Shown here in pieces: positions 52,814 through 60,340 of a stretch of DNA of 64,000 nucleotides (position 1 is its first letter; the number at the start of each line of letters is the position of its first letter). The position numbers were made by a program, and so were the translations under genes. Origin of the DNA: Bradyrhizobium paxllaeri (GTDB lineage: Bacteria; Pseudomonadota; Alphaproteobacteria; Rhizobiales; Xanthobacteraceae); contig NZ_CP042968.1 of assembly GCF_001693515.2 (NCBI RefSeq), positions 4,402,001 through 4,466,000 of the forward strand, in the 5' to 3' direction. The notes beneath the pieces were generated by a model. It was not told the DNA's origin, made no database searches, and saw only the letters and a list, made by a program, of their open reading frames with translations.

Positions 52814-53167
52814 ATGCGCGCCAACCGCATCCGTAACCTGTTGTTTGTTTCGCTTCTGGCTTCCGCCGCAACCTTTGCCAGCGCTCCCGCTTTCGCCCAG
52901 AACCCCTATGACGGGCTTTGGCAGGTCACCGTTGTCACAAAAACGGGCAGTTGCGACGCGCAGACTACGTCGACCGTGAATGTCACCGGCGGCAAGATTT
53001 CGGGCGGCCCAGTTTCCGGCAGCGTCGGCTCCGGGGGACTTGTGCGAGTCTCGATCAATGGTGCATATGCGAACGGTCAACTCAGTGGCAACTCCGGATC
53101 GGGGAAATGGAATGGGGCTTCAGCTGGTGTCGCGTGTAGCGGTCGATGGGAAGCATCCCGTCAGTAA
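52814..53167 (+). CDS. small secreted protein, Gly/Ser-rich
   Basis: This 117-residue protein has a signal peptide ending near PAFAQ and a mature part NPYDGLWQVTVVTKTGSCDAQ followed by beta-strand-like Gly/Ser repeats (GGKISGGPVSGSVGSGG) and a paired second cysteine (GVACSGRW). It resembles small lipocalin-like or beta-sandwich exported proteins of Bradyrhizobium. No function is known. It is followed by a hairpin at 53201 and a related-context secreted protein gene. Confidence 0.8.
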   Translation: MRANRIRNLLFVSLLASAATFASAPAFAQNPYDGLWQVTVVTKTGSCDAQTTSTVNVTGGKISGGPVSGSVGSGGLVRVSINGAYANGQLSGNSGSGKWNGASAGVACSGRWEASRQ

Positions 53168-53666
53168 GGCAAGCCAGACTTTTGAATTTTTCGCCAAAGC
53201 GCGGCGGCTGACATTCGCAGCCGTCGCTTTTTTTATGACGACTTTTGCAGCACCTGCGAGCTACGCCCAGTCCAGCGCCTTCGCCGGCATGGCCGGCAAC
53301 TGGTCCGGCGGCGGCACCGTGACGCTCGACGATGGTTCGAGCGAGCGGATTCGCTGCCGCGCAACCTACAAGGTGGGCGGATCCAACATGGAGATGGTCC
53401 TCACCTGCGCCAGCGACGCCTACAGGTTCAACCTGCAGGCCGCCGTGGTCGCGGCGGGCGGCGAAGTCAGCGGCACCTGGACTGAGTCCAGCCGCAATAT
53501 CGGCGGCAGCATCCAGGGCCGTGGCGCGGGAGGCAGCTTCCAGGTCGTCGCCCAGGCGGCCGGCTTCGCCGCCAGCATTTCGCTGAAGACCACCGGCAAC
53601 AAGCAGCAGATCGCCCTGAGGGCCGACAGCCAGTTCCGCGCCGCCAATATCTCGCTGTCGAAGTAA
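53112..53666 (+). CDS. secreted protein, start uncertain (overlaps previous gene and a terminator)
   Basis: The clear part is a signal peptide (RRLTFAAVAFFMTTFAAPASYAQ) and a mature domain AFAGMAGNWSGGGTVTLDD, then RCRATYKVGGSNMEMVLTC, ending ISLSK, about 130 residues. Similar exported proteins are common in Bradyrhizobium. The start is unclear: ATG 53112 lies inside the previous gene, GTG 53127 is similar, and ATG 53235 would cut the signal peptide. The signal-peptide codons overlap a strong terminator hairpin (53201-53234). Confidence 0.6.
   Translation: MGLQLVSRVAVDGKHPVSKASQTFEFFAKARRLTFAAVAFFMTTFAAPASYAQSSAFAGMAGNWSGGGTVTLDDGSSERIRCRATYKVGGSNMEMVLTCASDAYRFNLQAAVVAAGGEVSGTWTESSRNIGGSIQGRGAGGSFQVVAQAAGFAASISLKTTGNKQQIALRADSQFRAANISLSK
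53201..53234 (+). terminator. terminator hairpin overlapping the next gene's signal peptide
   Basis: GCGGCGGCTG and CAGCCGTCGC pair with one G:U around ACATTCG, followed by seven T. It sits 33 bp after the stop of the gene ending at 53167. Confidence 0.7.
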
Positions 53667-53677
53667 CTTGCCCGATC

Positions 53678-53783
53678 GTCATACCCGCGAAAGCGGGTAT
53701 CCAGTACGCTGCGGCTTCTCGGATCAAATACCGGCCTCTCTGGAATACTGGATCGCCCGCATTCGCATTCGCGGGCGATGACA
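53678..53783. repeat. palindromic intergenic repeat (CGTCATACCCGCG family)
   Basis: CGTCATACCCGCGAAAGCGG opens and GCGGGCGATGACAG closes the unit, with inner arms CCAGTA and TACTGG. It lies between convergent genes. Confidence 0.65.
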
Positions 53784-53796
53784 GTTATCGGGCGGC

Positions 53797-53997
53797 CTAA
53801 GCCGTCTTCGGCTGCTCGAGTTTCGCCGCCGTCTGCTTCATCGTCTTGGCGATCAGCAAGGCCTGCTCCTTGGTAAATGCAAAATCCTGCACGCCGCGCT
53901 GCGTGGTCAGTGACAGCACCATGATGTCGGGCTGGTGCTCGGGCCAGCCGGTCGCAAAAGCGGTGACGAAGTCTGCGGTAGTCGATCGATTGGTCAT
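53797..53997 (-). CDS. hypothetical protein, 66 residues
   Basis: The protein reads MTNRSTTADFVTAFATGWPEH, then IMVLSLTTQRGVQDFAFTKEQALLIAKTMKQTAAKLEQ. The pattern of a beta-hairpin followed by one long helix is like small regulators or tail proteins, but I recognise no family. It is 68 bp downstream of the RidA gene on the same strand and may share its transcript. Confidence 0.65.
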   Translation of the reverse strand: MTNRSTTADFVTAFATGWPEHQPDIMVLSLTTQRGVQDFAFTKEQALLIAKTMKQTAAKLEQPKTA

Positions 53998-54065
53998 TGG
54001 CTCACGATATCCTCTGGTCGGACAGCGCCGTGTCCTGGCGCTTGAGATGTTCGGTTAGGCCTTGG

Positions 54066-54464
54066 TTAGACCTTGGGCACGAAGGCAGTCACTTCGATTT
54101 CGACTTTCGCTCGCTGGTCGACCAGCCCGTCGATGTAGAGGAGCGTCGACGGCGGGAAATTGCGCCCGAGCGTTTCCTTCCATGCGGCACCGATGCCGGG
54201 CCCTGCGGCCTCGTATTCGCTGCGGCTGGTCAAATACCAGGTCAGGCGGACGATGTGTTCGGGGCTGGCGCCGGCCTCCCCCAGCAGCTTGACGATGCGC
54301 TTCAGCGCGGTGCCGACCTGGGCGGCCATGTCAGGGGCATAGTCGCCCTTCTCGTCGCCGCCGGTCTGGCCGGCCAGCACGATCCACTTACCCGAAGCGT
54401 CGACCTCGACGCCGTGCGAGAAGCCGCGGGGTTTCGACCATTCGGCCGGTTGCAGGATACGCAT
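54066..54464 (-). CDS. RidA/YjgF/YER057c/UK114 family protein
   Basis: This 132-residue protein shows the RidA fold: GFSHGVEVDASGKWIVLAGQTGGDEKG, then ALKRIVKLLGEAGASPEHIVRLTWYLT, and the C-terminal PPSTLLYIDGLVDQRAKVEIEVTAFVP with an Arg near the usual catalytic position. RidA enzymes hydrolyse reactive enamines and imines from PLP enzymes. This sequence is one of the divergent subfamilies, so its substrate could differ. Upstream is a palindromic repeat. Confidence 0.9.
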   Translation of the reverse strand: MRILQPAEWSKPRGFSHGVEVDASGKWIVLAGQTGGDEKGDYAPDMAAQVGTALKRIVKLLGEAGASPEHIVRLTWYLTSRSEYEAAGPGIGAAWKETLGRNFPPSTLLYIDGLVDQRAKVEIEVTAFVPKV

Positions 54465-54481
54465 GTTTCCTCCTCAATTCC

Positions 54482-54590
54482 TGTGGTCATTCCGGGATGG
54501 TGCGCGAGCACCAGACCTCAGGTGTGCAATAGCACACCGGGGAATCTCGAGATTCCGGATCGTCGCTACGCGACGTCCGGAATGACCGGC
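54482..54590. repeat. palindromic intergenic repeat (GTCATTCCGGGATGGTGCGC family)
   Basis: It belongs to the same family as 18557-18634: GTCATTCCGGGATGGTGCGC opens, GACGTCCGGAATGACCGGC closes, with a GAATCTCGAGATTC core in between. It separates RidA from the DMT permease gene. Confidence 0.7.
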
Positions 54591-54734
54591 AAAGTTCGCC
54601 GCTCTTAGCACTGAACCGCCGGCCTCTCCCACAGCGAAATTGTCATGCCGCGCATCGCTGTATCAGCGCATTTGCGCATTGCAAATTGTGGCACGCTCGC
54701 CGATACCGGCCTGCCCCAACCCCTCGCCGCACGC

Positions 54735-55607
54735 ATGGACCGCACACAATCCAAAACCCTGGCCGCGCTGTGGATGGCCGGCTGGCTCACCCTGATGCTG
54801 ATCATCGCGATCGCCGGACGTGAGGCGGCGCGCGAGATCAACCTGTTCCAGCTGATGGAGATGCGCTCGATCCTGGGCTTTCTGATGCTGTATCCGCTGA
54901 TCCGCGCCGCCGGCGGATTTGGCATGATGAAGACGAAGCGGTTGCCGCTGTATATCGCGCGCAACCTCATCCACTACGGCGCGCAGCTCGGCTGGTTCCT
55001 TGCGCTGACGCTGATCCCGATCGGCCAGGTGGTGGCCATCGAGTTCACCATGCCGATCTGGACCGCAATTTTGGCAGCAAGCTTTCTCGGCGAACGCATG
55101 ACGACCTGGAAGATCACGGCGATTGTGCTCGGCATCGTCGGCGTCGTCGTGATCGTCCGCCCCGCGACCAGCGAGGTCAACCCGGGACAGCTGGTCGCGC
55201 TGGCGGCCGCGGTCGGGTTCGGCATCGCGGTCGCGATGGTCAAGTCGCTGACGCGGACCGAACAGCCGCTCGCGATCATGTTCTGGATGCTGGTGATACA
55301 GTCGGCGGTGGGATTATTCCCTGCCCTCTATGTCTGGCAGTGGCCGCCCGCCCATCTCTGGGGATGGGTCATCATCATCGCATTTTGCGGCACGTTCTCG
55401 CATTACTGCATGGCGCGTGCGATGCTGCATGCGGATGCAACCGTCGTGATCCCGATGGATTTCTTGCGGGTTCCCTTGAGCGCCGCCGCAGGCTGGCTGA
55501 TCTATTCGGAACGGCTCGACATGTTCACCGTGCTCGGCGCCGCGCTGATCCTCACCGGAAATCTTTTGAACCTGAAGCCGAATCCTTCGACTAAGGCATC
55601 GGCCTGA
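54735..55607 (+). CDS. DMT superfamily (EamA) transporter
   Basis: This 290-residue protein has ten predicted membrane helices in two EamA halves: WMAGWLTLMLIIAIAGREAAREINLFQLMEMRSILGF and PIWTAILAASFLGERMTTWKITAIVLGIVGVVVI in the first, and IPMDFLRVPLSAAAGWLIYSERLD in the second. EamA proteins export amino acids, purines or other metabolites. The substrate is unknown. ATG 54735 is preferred; an upstream start would add 30 non-membrane residues. Confidence 0.85.
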   Translation: MDRTQSKTLAALWMAGWLTLMLIIAIAGREAAREINLFQLMEMRSILGFLMLYPLIRAAGGFGMMKTKRLPLYIARNLIHYGAQLGWFLALTLIPIGQVVAIEFTMPIWTAILAASFLGERMTTWKITAIVLGIVGVVVIVRPATSEVNPGQLVALAAAVGFGIAVAMVKSLTRTEQPLAIMFWMLVIQSAVGLFPALYVWQWPPAHLWGWVIIIAFCGTFSHYCMARAMLHADATVVIPMDFLRVPLSAAAGWLIYSERLDMFTVLGAALILTGNLLNLKPNPSTKASA

Positions 55608-55629
55608 AGCTGAATTTTATTTCCCTGGC

Positions 55630-55645
55630 TGTGATCTAGATCACG
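55630..55645. promoter_or_regulatory. CRP/FNR-superfamily-like palindrome TGTGATCTAGATCACG
   Basis: GTGATCTAGATCAC is a perfect palindrome that fits TGTGA-N6-TCACA-like binding sites. It lies 22 bp after the DMT transporter stop and 147 bp before the caspase-like gene. Confidence 0.5.
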
Positions 55646-55790
55646 CTAAGACGCGTGTCGCGACGGTAACGGATGGTCCCGGATTTGGTTGTGCGCCTGC
55701 TTTTTTGTGGTGCGAAGCAGGCGATTCTTTGTAATGTCCCGCCAGCGTTGCAACCAAAGCCTTTTTGTCGATTTCTGCAGGGGGATTCCT

Positions 55791-57224
55791 ATGCGTTACC
55801 CTACCCTCATTTTGTCCGTCATCTGCTTGGCCTTTACGGCTGGCGCCGCCAGCGCCGAGAAGCGTGTCGCTTTTGTCGTCGGCAACGGCACCTACAAGAA
55901 CGTCGCGCCGCTTCCGAATCCTTCCGTTGACGCGAAGGCGATGGCGAGCGCGCTGCGCAATGTCGGGTTCGAGGTGGTCGAAGGTTCCAACCTCACTCGC
56001 GACAAGATGACCGAGCGGTTGCTCGACTTCGGCAAGAAGGCGCAGGGCGCCGACGTTGCGTTGTTCTTCTACGCCGGCCACGGCATCGCCATCTCTGGAA
56101 CCAACTATCTGTTGCCGATCGACGCCGACATCAAATCCGAAATGGACGTCAAGCTCGGCGCTGCGATCAACATCGACCTCACCCTCGAGCAGACCATGGG
56201 CGACGCCAAGGTCAAGCTGGTGTTCCTCGATGCCTGCCGCGACAATCCGTTCGCAGCCAAGATCAAGTCGAACTCGGCCACCCGCAGCGTCAACGTGCAG
56301 ACCGGTCTCGCTGAAATGAAGTCCGGCGAAGGCACGCTGATCGCGTTCGCGACCGGCCCCGGCCAAACCGCACTCGACGGCCAGGAAGGCGGCAACAGCC
56401 CGTTCACGCGCGCCTTGCTTGCCAACCTCACCCAGCCCGGGATGGAGATCCAGCAGGCGATGACCAAGGTCCGTGCCCAGGTCAACGAGGAGACCAACAA
56501 GGGTCAACTGCCCTGGGGTCACACCAACCTGATCGGCGCGGTCTACCTGAACGGCGCACCCGCGCCAGGCGCCGTGGCTGCAGCATCGCCGGCGGCGACC
56601 GGTTCTTCAAAGGCGTCGGACGTGGAACTCGAGTTCTGGCGTTCGATCAAGGATTCCAACAAGCCGGAAGAACTCAATGCCTATCTGACCAATTATCCCA
56701 ACGGTCAGTTCCGCTCGCTGGCCTTGTCGCGGATTGCGTCGCTGGAGAGCGGTGCGAAGGATGCGACGCGCAATCTGAGCGCGGGGATCGATCCGGCGAC
56801 CTTCAAGGACGAAGCCAACCAGACCACCGAGGACCAGATCGGCCTCGACAAGGGCCAGCGCCGCGACGTGCAGCGCCGCCTGACCGGGCTCGGCTTCGAT
56901 GTCAAAGCCACCGGCCAGTTCGACGCCCCGACCCGCGCCGTGATCACGCGCTGGCAGGCCGCCCGCGGCTATCCGAAGAGCGGCTACCTCAACAAGCTGC
57001 AGCACAAGGCGCTGCTGACGGAAATCGTGGCGGCAGCGCCGACCGCGAGCACCGGCGAGGAGCGCCCGAAGCCGCGCCGCGCCCCGAGCAGCGGTACCGC
57101 CCAAGCCCAGCCTCAGCCGCAGCAGGCCCCGCCGCCGCGCCAATACAGCGCCCCTGCCCCCGGCCCCGATCCGGCCGGTGCCGGCCGCTTCATCGGCGGC
57201 GTCGTCGGCGGCATGCTGCGCTAA
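55791..57224 (+). CDS. secreted caspase-like (peptidase C14) protein with peptidoglycan-binding-like tail
   Basis: This 477-residue protein has a signal peptide (residues 1-22) and a caspase p20 domain (about 24-250): RVAFVVGNGTYKNVAPL, the catalytic His in FFYAGHGIAISGTNYLL and Cys in VFLDACRDNPF. The C-terminus (about 355-425; QRRDVQRRLTGLGFDVKATG, then FDAPTRAVITRWQAARG) resembles the PGBD peptidoglycan-binding repeat, and a Pro/Gln-rich tail ends in GRFIGGVVGGMLR. Bacterial orthocaspases of this build are periplasmic. The ATG at 55791 starts the signal peptide. Activity and substrate are unknown. Confidence 0.88.
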   Translation: MRYPTLILSVICLAFTAGAASAEKRVAFVVGNGTYKNVAPLPNPSVDAKAMASALRNVGFEVVEGSNLTRDKMTERLLDFGKKAQGADVALFFYAGHGIAISGTNYLLPIDADIKSEMDVKLGAAINIDLTLEQTMGDAKVKLVFLDACRDNPFAAKIKSNSATRSVNVQTGLAEMKSGEGTLIAFATGPGQTALDGQEGGNSPFTRALLANLTQPGMEIQQAMTKVRAQVNEETNKGQLPWGHTNLIGAVYLNGAPAPGAVAAASPAATGSSKASDVELEFWRSIKDSNKPEELNAYLTNYPNGQFRSLALSRIASLESGAKDATRNLSAGIDPATFKDEANQTTEDQIGLDKGQRRDVQRRLTGLGFDVKATGQFDAPTRAVITRWQAARGYPKSGYLNKLQHKALLTEIVAAAPTASTGEERPKPRRAPSSGTAQAQPQPQQAPPPRQYSAPAPGPDPAGAGRFIGGVVGGMLR

Positions 57225-57248
57225 CGGCAAACACATCTGCAATCTGCA

Positions 57249-57281
57249 AAAAGGCCCGGGATGATCCCGGGCCTTTTATTT
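57249..57281. terminator. bidirectional rho-independent terminator
   Basis: AAAAGGCCCGGGA and TCCCGGGCCTTTT pair perfectly over 13 bp around TGA, with ATTTT beyond. It serves the caspase-like gene and possibly the minus-strand BrnA-like gene. Confidence 0.9.
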
Positions 57282-57311
57282 TGCGCTTCGCAAAGTGAGT
57301 TCGGCGGCGTG

Positions 57312-57551
57312 CTACTTGCCCGCAGCCTTTCGCAGCGCCTCGTTGATGCGATCCTGCCAGCCCGGACCGCCCTCCTGAAACCACTCCAGCACGTCCTGGT
57401 CGATGCGCAGCGTGACCTGCTCGCGCACGCCGGGAATGGCGGCTTGCTTGGGGGGCGCCTCCGCCACCTTGGTCGTGGTCCGCTTGAACGCAGCCTCGGC
57501 TTCGGTGCGTGCATCGTTCAGGGTTCTCGGCCGCCTCGGCTGGTCCGCCAT
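57312..57551 (-). CDS. BrnA-like antitoxin-type ribbon-helix-helix protein
   Basis: This 79-residue protein ends with REQVTLRIDQDVLEWFQEGGPGWQDRINEALRKAAGK, the pattern of BrnA-type antitoxin C-termini (strand, then helix pair, with a WFxxxGPGxQxRIN segment). The N-terminal half is polar. A BrnT toxin is not adjacent. It begins 3 bp after the cysK stop and is read from the same strand, so it is likely a cysK operon member with an adapted role. Confidence 0.65.
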   Translation of the reverse strand: MADQPRRPRTLNDARTEAEAAFKRTTTKVAEAPPKQAAIPGVREQVTLRIDQDVLEWFQEGGPGWQDRINEALRKAAGK

Positions 57552-57553
57552 CG

Positions 57554-58531
57554 CTATATTCCTTCAAACAGTGCGGTCGATAGATACCGTTCGGAGAATG
57601 ACGGCACGACCGCGAGAATGGTCTTGCCGGCGCTCTCCGGACGCTTGCCGATCGCAAGCGCCGCCGCGATCGCAGCACCCGAGGAGATGCCGCCGGAAAT
57701 GCCTTCCATGCGCGCCAGCGCCCGCGACATCTCGATCGCCGCCGGGCCGTTGACCCTGACGATCTCGTCGATGACAGAACGATCCAGAATGTCCGGAATG
57801 AAACCCGCGCCAATACCCTGGATCTTGTGCGGCGTATGCTGCCCGCCGCCGAGTACCGGGCTTTCCTCCGGTTCGACCGCGACGATCCGCAAGCTCGGCT
57901 TGCGTGGTTTAAGCACCTGCCCGACGCCGGTGATGGTGCCGCCGGTGCCGACGCCCGCGACGAAGTAATCGATGTTGCCGCCGGTGTCGTTCCAGATCTC
58001 TTCCGCCGTGGTGCGCCGGTGAATGTCGGGATTGGCAAGGTTCTTGAACTGTTGCGGCATTACCGCGTTGGGCGTCGTCCGCACCAGTTCCTCCGCGGTT
58101 GCGATCGAGCCCTTCATGCCCTGCGCCGCCGGCGTCAGGATGATCTCGGCGCCGAGGAAGGCCAGCATCTTGCGCCGCTCGATCGACATCGATTCCGGCA
58201 TCACCAGTTTCAGCCGGTAGCCGCGCGAGGCCGCGACGAAGGCGAGCGCGATGCCGGTATTGCCTGAGGTCGGTTCGATCAGCACGGTGTCGGCATTGAT
58301 CACGCCGGCTTTTTCCATCGCGATCACCATCGCCGCGCCAATGCGGTCTTTCACGCTCGCGGCGGGATTGAAATATTCCAGCTTGGCCAGGATGGTTGCG
58401 CTAACACCATGCGCTTCCGGCAATTTGCGCAGGCGCACAATCGGTGTGTCGCCGATCGCATCGACGATGGAGTCGTAGACTTTTCCGCGCCCCGGACGTT
58501 GCACTGCACTCGCGGCTGACGACGCATCCAT
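57554..58531 (-). CDS. cysK: cysteine synthase A (O-acetylserine sulfhydrylase)
   Basis: This 325-residue PLP enzyme makes L-cysteine from O-acetylserine and sulfide. The PLP lysine is in [15 protein letters not shown], the substrate loop is [15 protein letters not shown], the phosphate loop is [15 protein letters not shown], and [14 protein letters not shown] is near the end. Length fits CysK rather than CysM or cystathionine beta-synthase. The short BrnA-like gene follows it closely. No operator is evident upstream. Confidence 0.93.
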   Translation of the reverse strand: MDASSAASAVQRPGRGKVYDSIVDAIGDTPIVRLRKLPEAHGVSATILAKLEYFNPAASVKDRIGAAMVIAMEKAGVINADTVLIEPTSGNTGIALAFVAASRGYRLKLVMPESMSIERRKMLAFLGAEIILTPAAQGMKGSIATAEELVRTTPNAVMPQQFKNLANPDIHRRTTAEEIWNDTGGNIDYFVAGVGTGGTITGVGQVLKPRKPSLRIVAVEPEESPVLGGGQHTPHKIQGIGAGFIPDILDRSVIDEIVRVNGPAAIEMSRALARMEGISGGISSGAAIAAALAIGKRPESAGKTILAVVPSFSERYLSTALFEGI

Positions 58532-58766
58532 CTCAACACTCCCAAAGTGATCATGTGCGGGGAACTGGCGGCTCTCCTACTTAGGAGGCGCTCTCGTCGA
58601 TGCGCAAGCCAGAAACGCCGAAGTTGCGAATTCGCTGCATCGCAAAATGCAATTGTCGCAAAATATCGCGAAATCAACGCATTTGTGTTGCGACATCGTC
58701 AAAGATTTCTGCTTATACTTTGGTCGTGAGCTGAGCCAGAGGTTCAGATCGCCAGGGAGGGTCACG

Positions 58767-58982
58767 ATGCGAGCAATCGCTGAAATCCTGTCGACCGTTG
58801 CCTATAGGCCGGATCCGCGCGGATCTGATCTGCCCACGTGTCCGGTGTGTGCCGACACCATGGTAGCCGCAGAAGCTTCCGCCTACCTCACCGACAACGT
58901 AATCAGCTATCTCTGGACCTGTGACACCTGCGGTTACGGCTTCGTGACCAAGCATTCGGCGAAGAGGTTCGCCTGTAATTGA
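58767..58982 (+). CDS. small zinc-ribbon protein
   Basis: This 71-residue protein has two CxxC pairs (PTCPVCADTMV and WTCDTCGYGFVTK) separated by about 27 residues, so it likely forms a zinc ribbon. The first part is MRAIAEILSTVAYRPDPRGS. Similar orphan zinc-ribbon proteins are typical of Bradyrhizobium. A GGGAGG site precedes the ATG. It converges with tgt, with 6 bp between the stops. Confidence 0.75.
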   Translation: MRAIAEILSTVAYRPDPRGSDLPTCPVCADTMVAAEASAYLTDNVISYLWTCDTCGYGFVTKHSAKRFACN

Positions 58983-58988
58983 CTCAAA

Positions 58989-60122
58989 CTATCTTTGAGC
59001 AATGTCACCGCGCGCCCAACCGGCGCGCGTTTGTTTTTGGAACGTCTCGAACGTTCCGCTCGCGATCGCCTCGCGCACGCTCCGCATCAGATGCTGGTAG
59101 TAGGCCACGTTGATTTCCGACAACAGCATCGCGCCGAGCGTCTCTCCCGACCTGACCAGATGATGCAGATAGGCGCGCGAGATGTTGCGCGCCGAGGGCC
59201 AATCGCTTTCTTCGTCGAGCGGCCGTGGATCATCCGCATGGCGGGCGTTGCGCAGATTGATCTGGCCGAAGCGCGTGAACGCCATGCCGTGTCGCCCGTT
59301 CCGCGTCGGCATCACGCAATCGAACATGTCGATGCCGCGCGCCACCGCTTCCAGCAAATCCTCGGGCGTGCCGACACCCATCAGATAGCGCGGACGATCG
59401 GCCGGCAGCGCCGGCGCGGTCTCTTCGATCATCGCCAGCATCACCGCCTGCGGCTCGCCAACCGCAAGTCCGCCGATCGCGTAGCCGTGGAAACCGATCT
59501 CGACCAGTTCGCGCGCGCTGACGTGGCGCATCTCGGGAATGTCGCCGCCCTGCACGATGCCGAACAGCATGTAGCCGTCGGGCGCGCTCTCGAAGGCGCG
59601 CTTGCTGCGCTCGGCCCAGCGCAACGACAGCCGCATTGCGCGCTCGATGTCGTCGCGCCCGGCCGGCAGCCGCACGCATTCATCCATCTGCATCGCGATG
59701 TCGGCGCCGAGCAGCCGCTGCACCTCGATCGAACGCTCCGGCGACAGCTCGACCTTGGCGCCGTCGATATGCGAGCGGAAGGTCACCGCCTTCTCGGTCA
59801 CCTTGCGCAGGTCCGACAGCGACATCACCTGGAAGCCGCCGGAGTCCGTCAGCATCGGCCCGTTCCAGCCGGTGAAGGTCTGCAAGCCGCCCAACGCAGC
59901 GATCCGCTCGGCGCCCGGCCGCAGCATCAGATGATAGGTATTGCCAAGCACGATATCGGCGCCGGCGTCGCGCACCTCGCGCCAGTGCATGCCCTTCATC
60001 GCGCCCGCGGTGCCGACCGGCATGAAGGCGGGTGTGCGGACCATGCCATGCGGCGTGGTGAGGCGGCCCGTGCGGGCATTGCCGTTGGTGGCGATCAATT
60101 CGAAATGATTGGGAAGACTCAT
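58989..60122 (-). CDS. tgt: tRNA-guanine transglycosylase Tgt with altered zinc site
   Basis: This 377-residue protein matches Tgt, which swaps guanine 34 for preQ1 in GUN-anticodon tRNAs: LTDSGGFQVMSLSDLRKV (catalytic Asp), MPTRNGRHGMAFTR region with the nucleophile Asp (DMFDCVMPTRNG), and GVGTPEDLLEAVARG. The C-terminal zinc cluster (normally C-x-C-x2-C and a His) reads DEESDWPSARNISR here: the three Cys positions are Ser, Trp and Ala, and the expected His (LNTIHNL-like) is Asn in LLSEINVAYYQ. The rest of the fold looks intact. Confidence 0.9.
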   Translation of the reverse strand: MSLPNHFELIATNGNARTGRLTTPHGMVRTPAFMPVGTAGAMKGMHWREVRDAGADIVLGNTYHLMLRPGAERIAALGGLQTFTGWNGPMLTDSGGFQVMSLSDLRKVTEKAVTFRSHIDGAKVELSPERSIEVQRLLGADIAMQMDECVRLPAGRDDIERAMRLSLRWAERSKRAFESAPDGYMLFGIVQGGDIPEMRHVSARELVEIGFHGYAIGGLAVGEPQAVMLAMIEETAPALPADRPRYLMGVGTPEDLLEAVARGIDMFDCVMPTRNGRHGMAFTRFGQINLRNARHADDPRPLDEESDWPSARNISRAYLHHLVRSGETLGAMLLSEINVAYYQHLMRSVREAIASGTFETFQKQTRAGWARGDIAQR

Positions 60123-60243
60123 GGCGACTGCTTATTGCGTGCCGAGAACGGGCAATCAACCGCCTAGTGCGCTCCCCAGCGGCCCGCGTCCCGCGCCGGA
60201 CACAATTGAGTTACCCGAGCGCTTCGACCTTTTGCTTGTTAAA

Positions 60244-60266
60244 TAAAACGATACCGTATAGTTTTA
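60244..60266. promoter_or_regulatory. 23-bp TetR-type operator, site 1
   Basis: TAAAACGATAC and its mirror GTATAGTTTTA around a central C match at 10 of 11 pairs. A second site with the same core lies at 62449-62471. It is 75-97 bp upstream of the lipoprotein phospholipase start. Confidence 0.75.
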
Positions 60267-60340
60267 TGAACGGGGGAATGGGACGCTGCGGGCGATGAGG
60301 CCCGGCGGCAGCCAGTAGCGTATACGGTAACTGACGGCGA

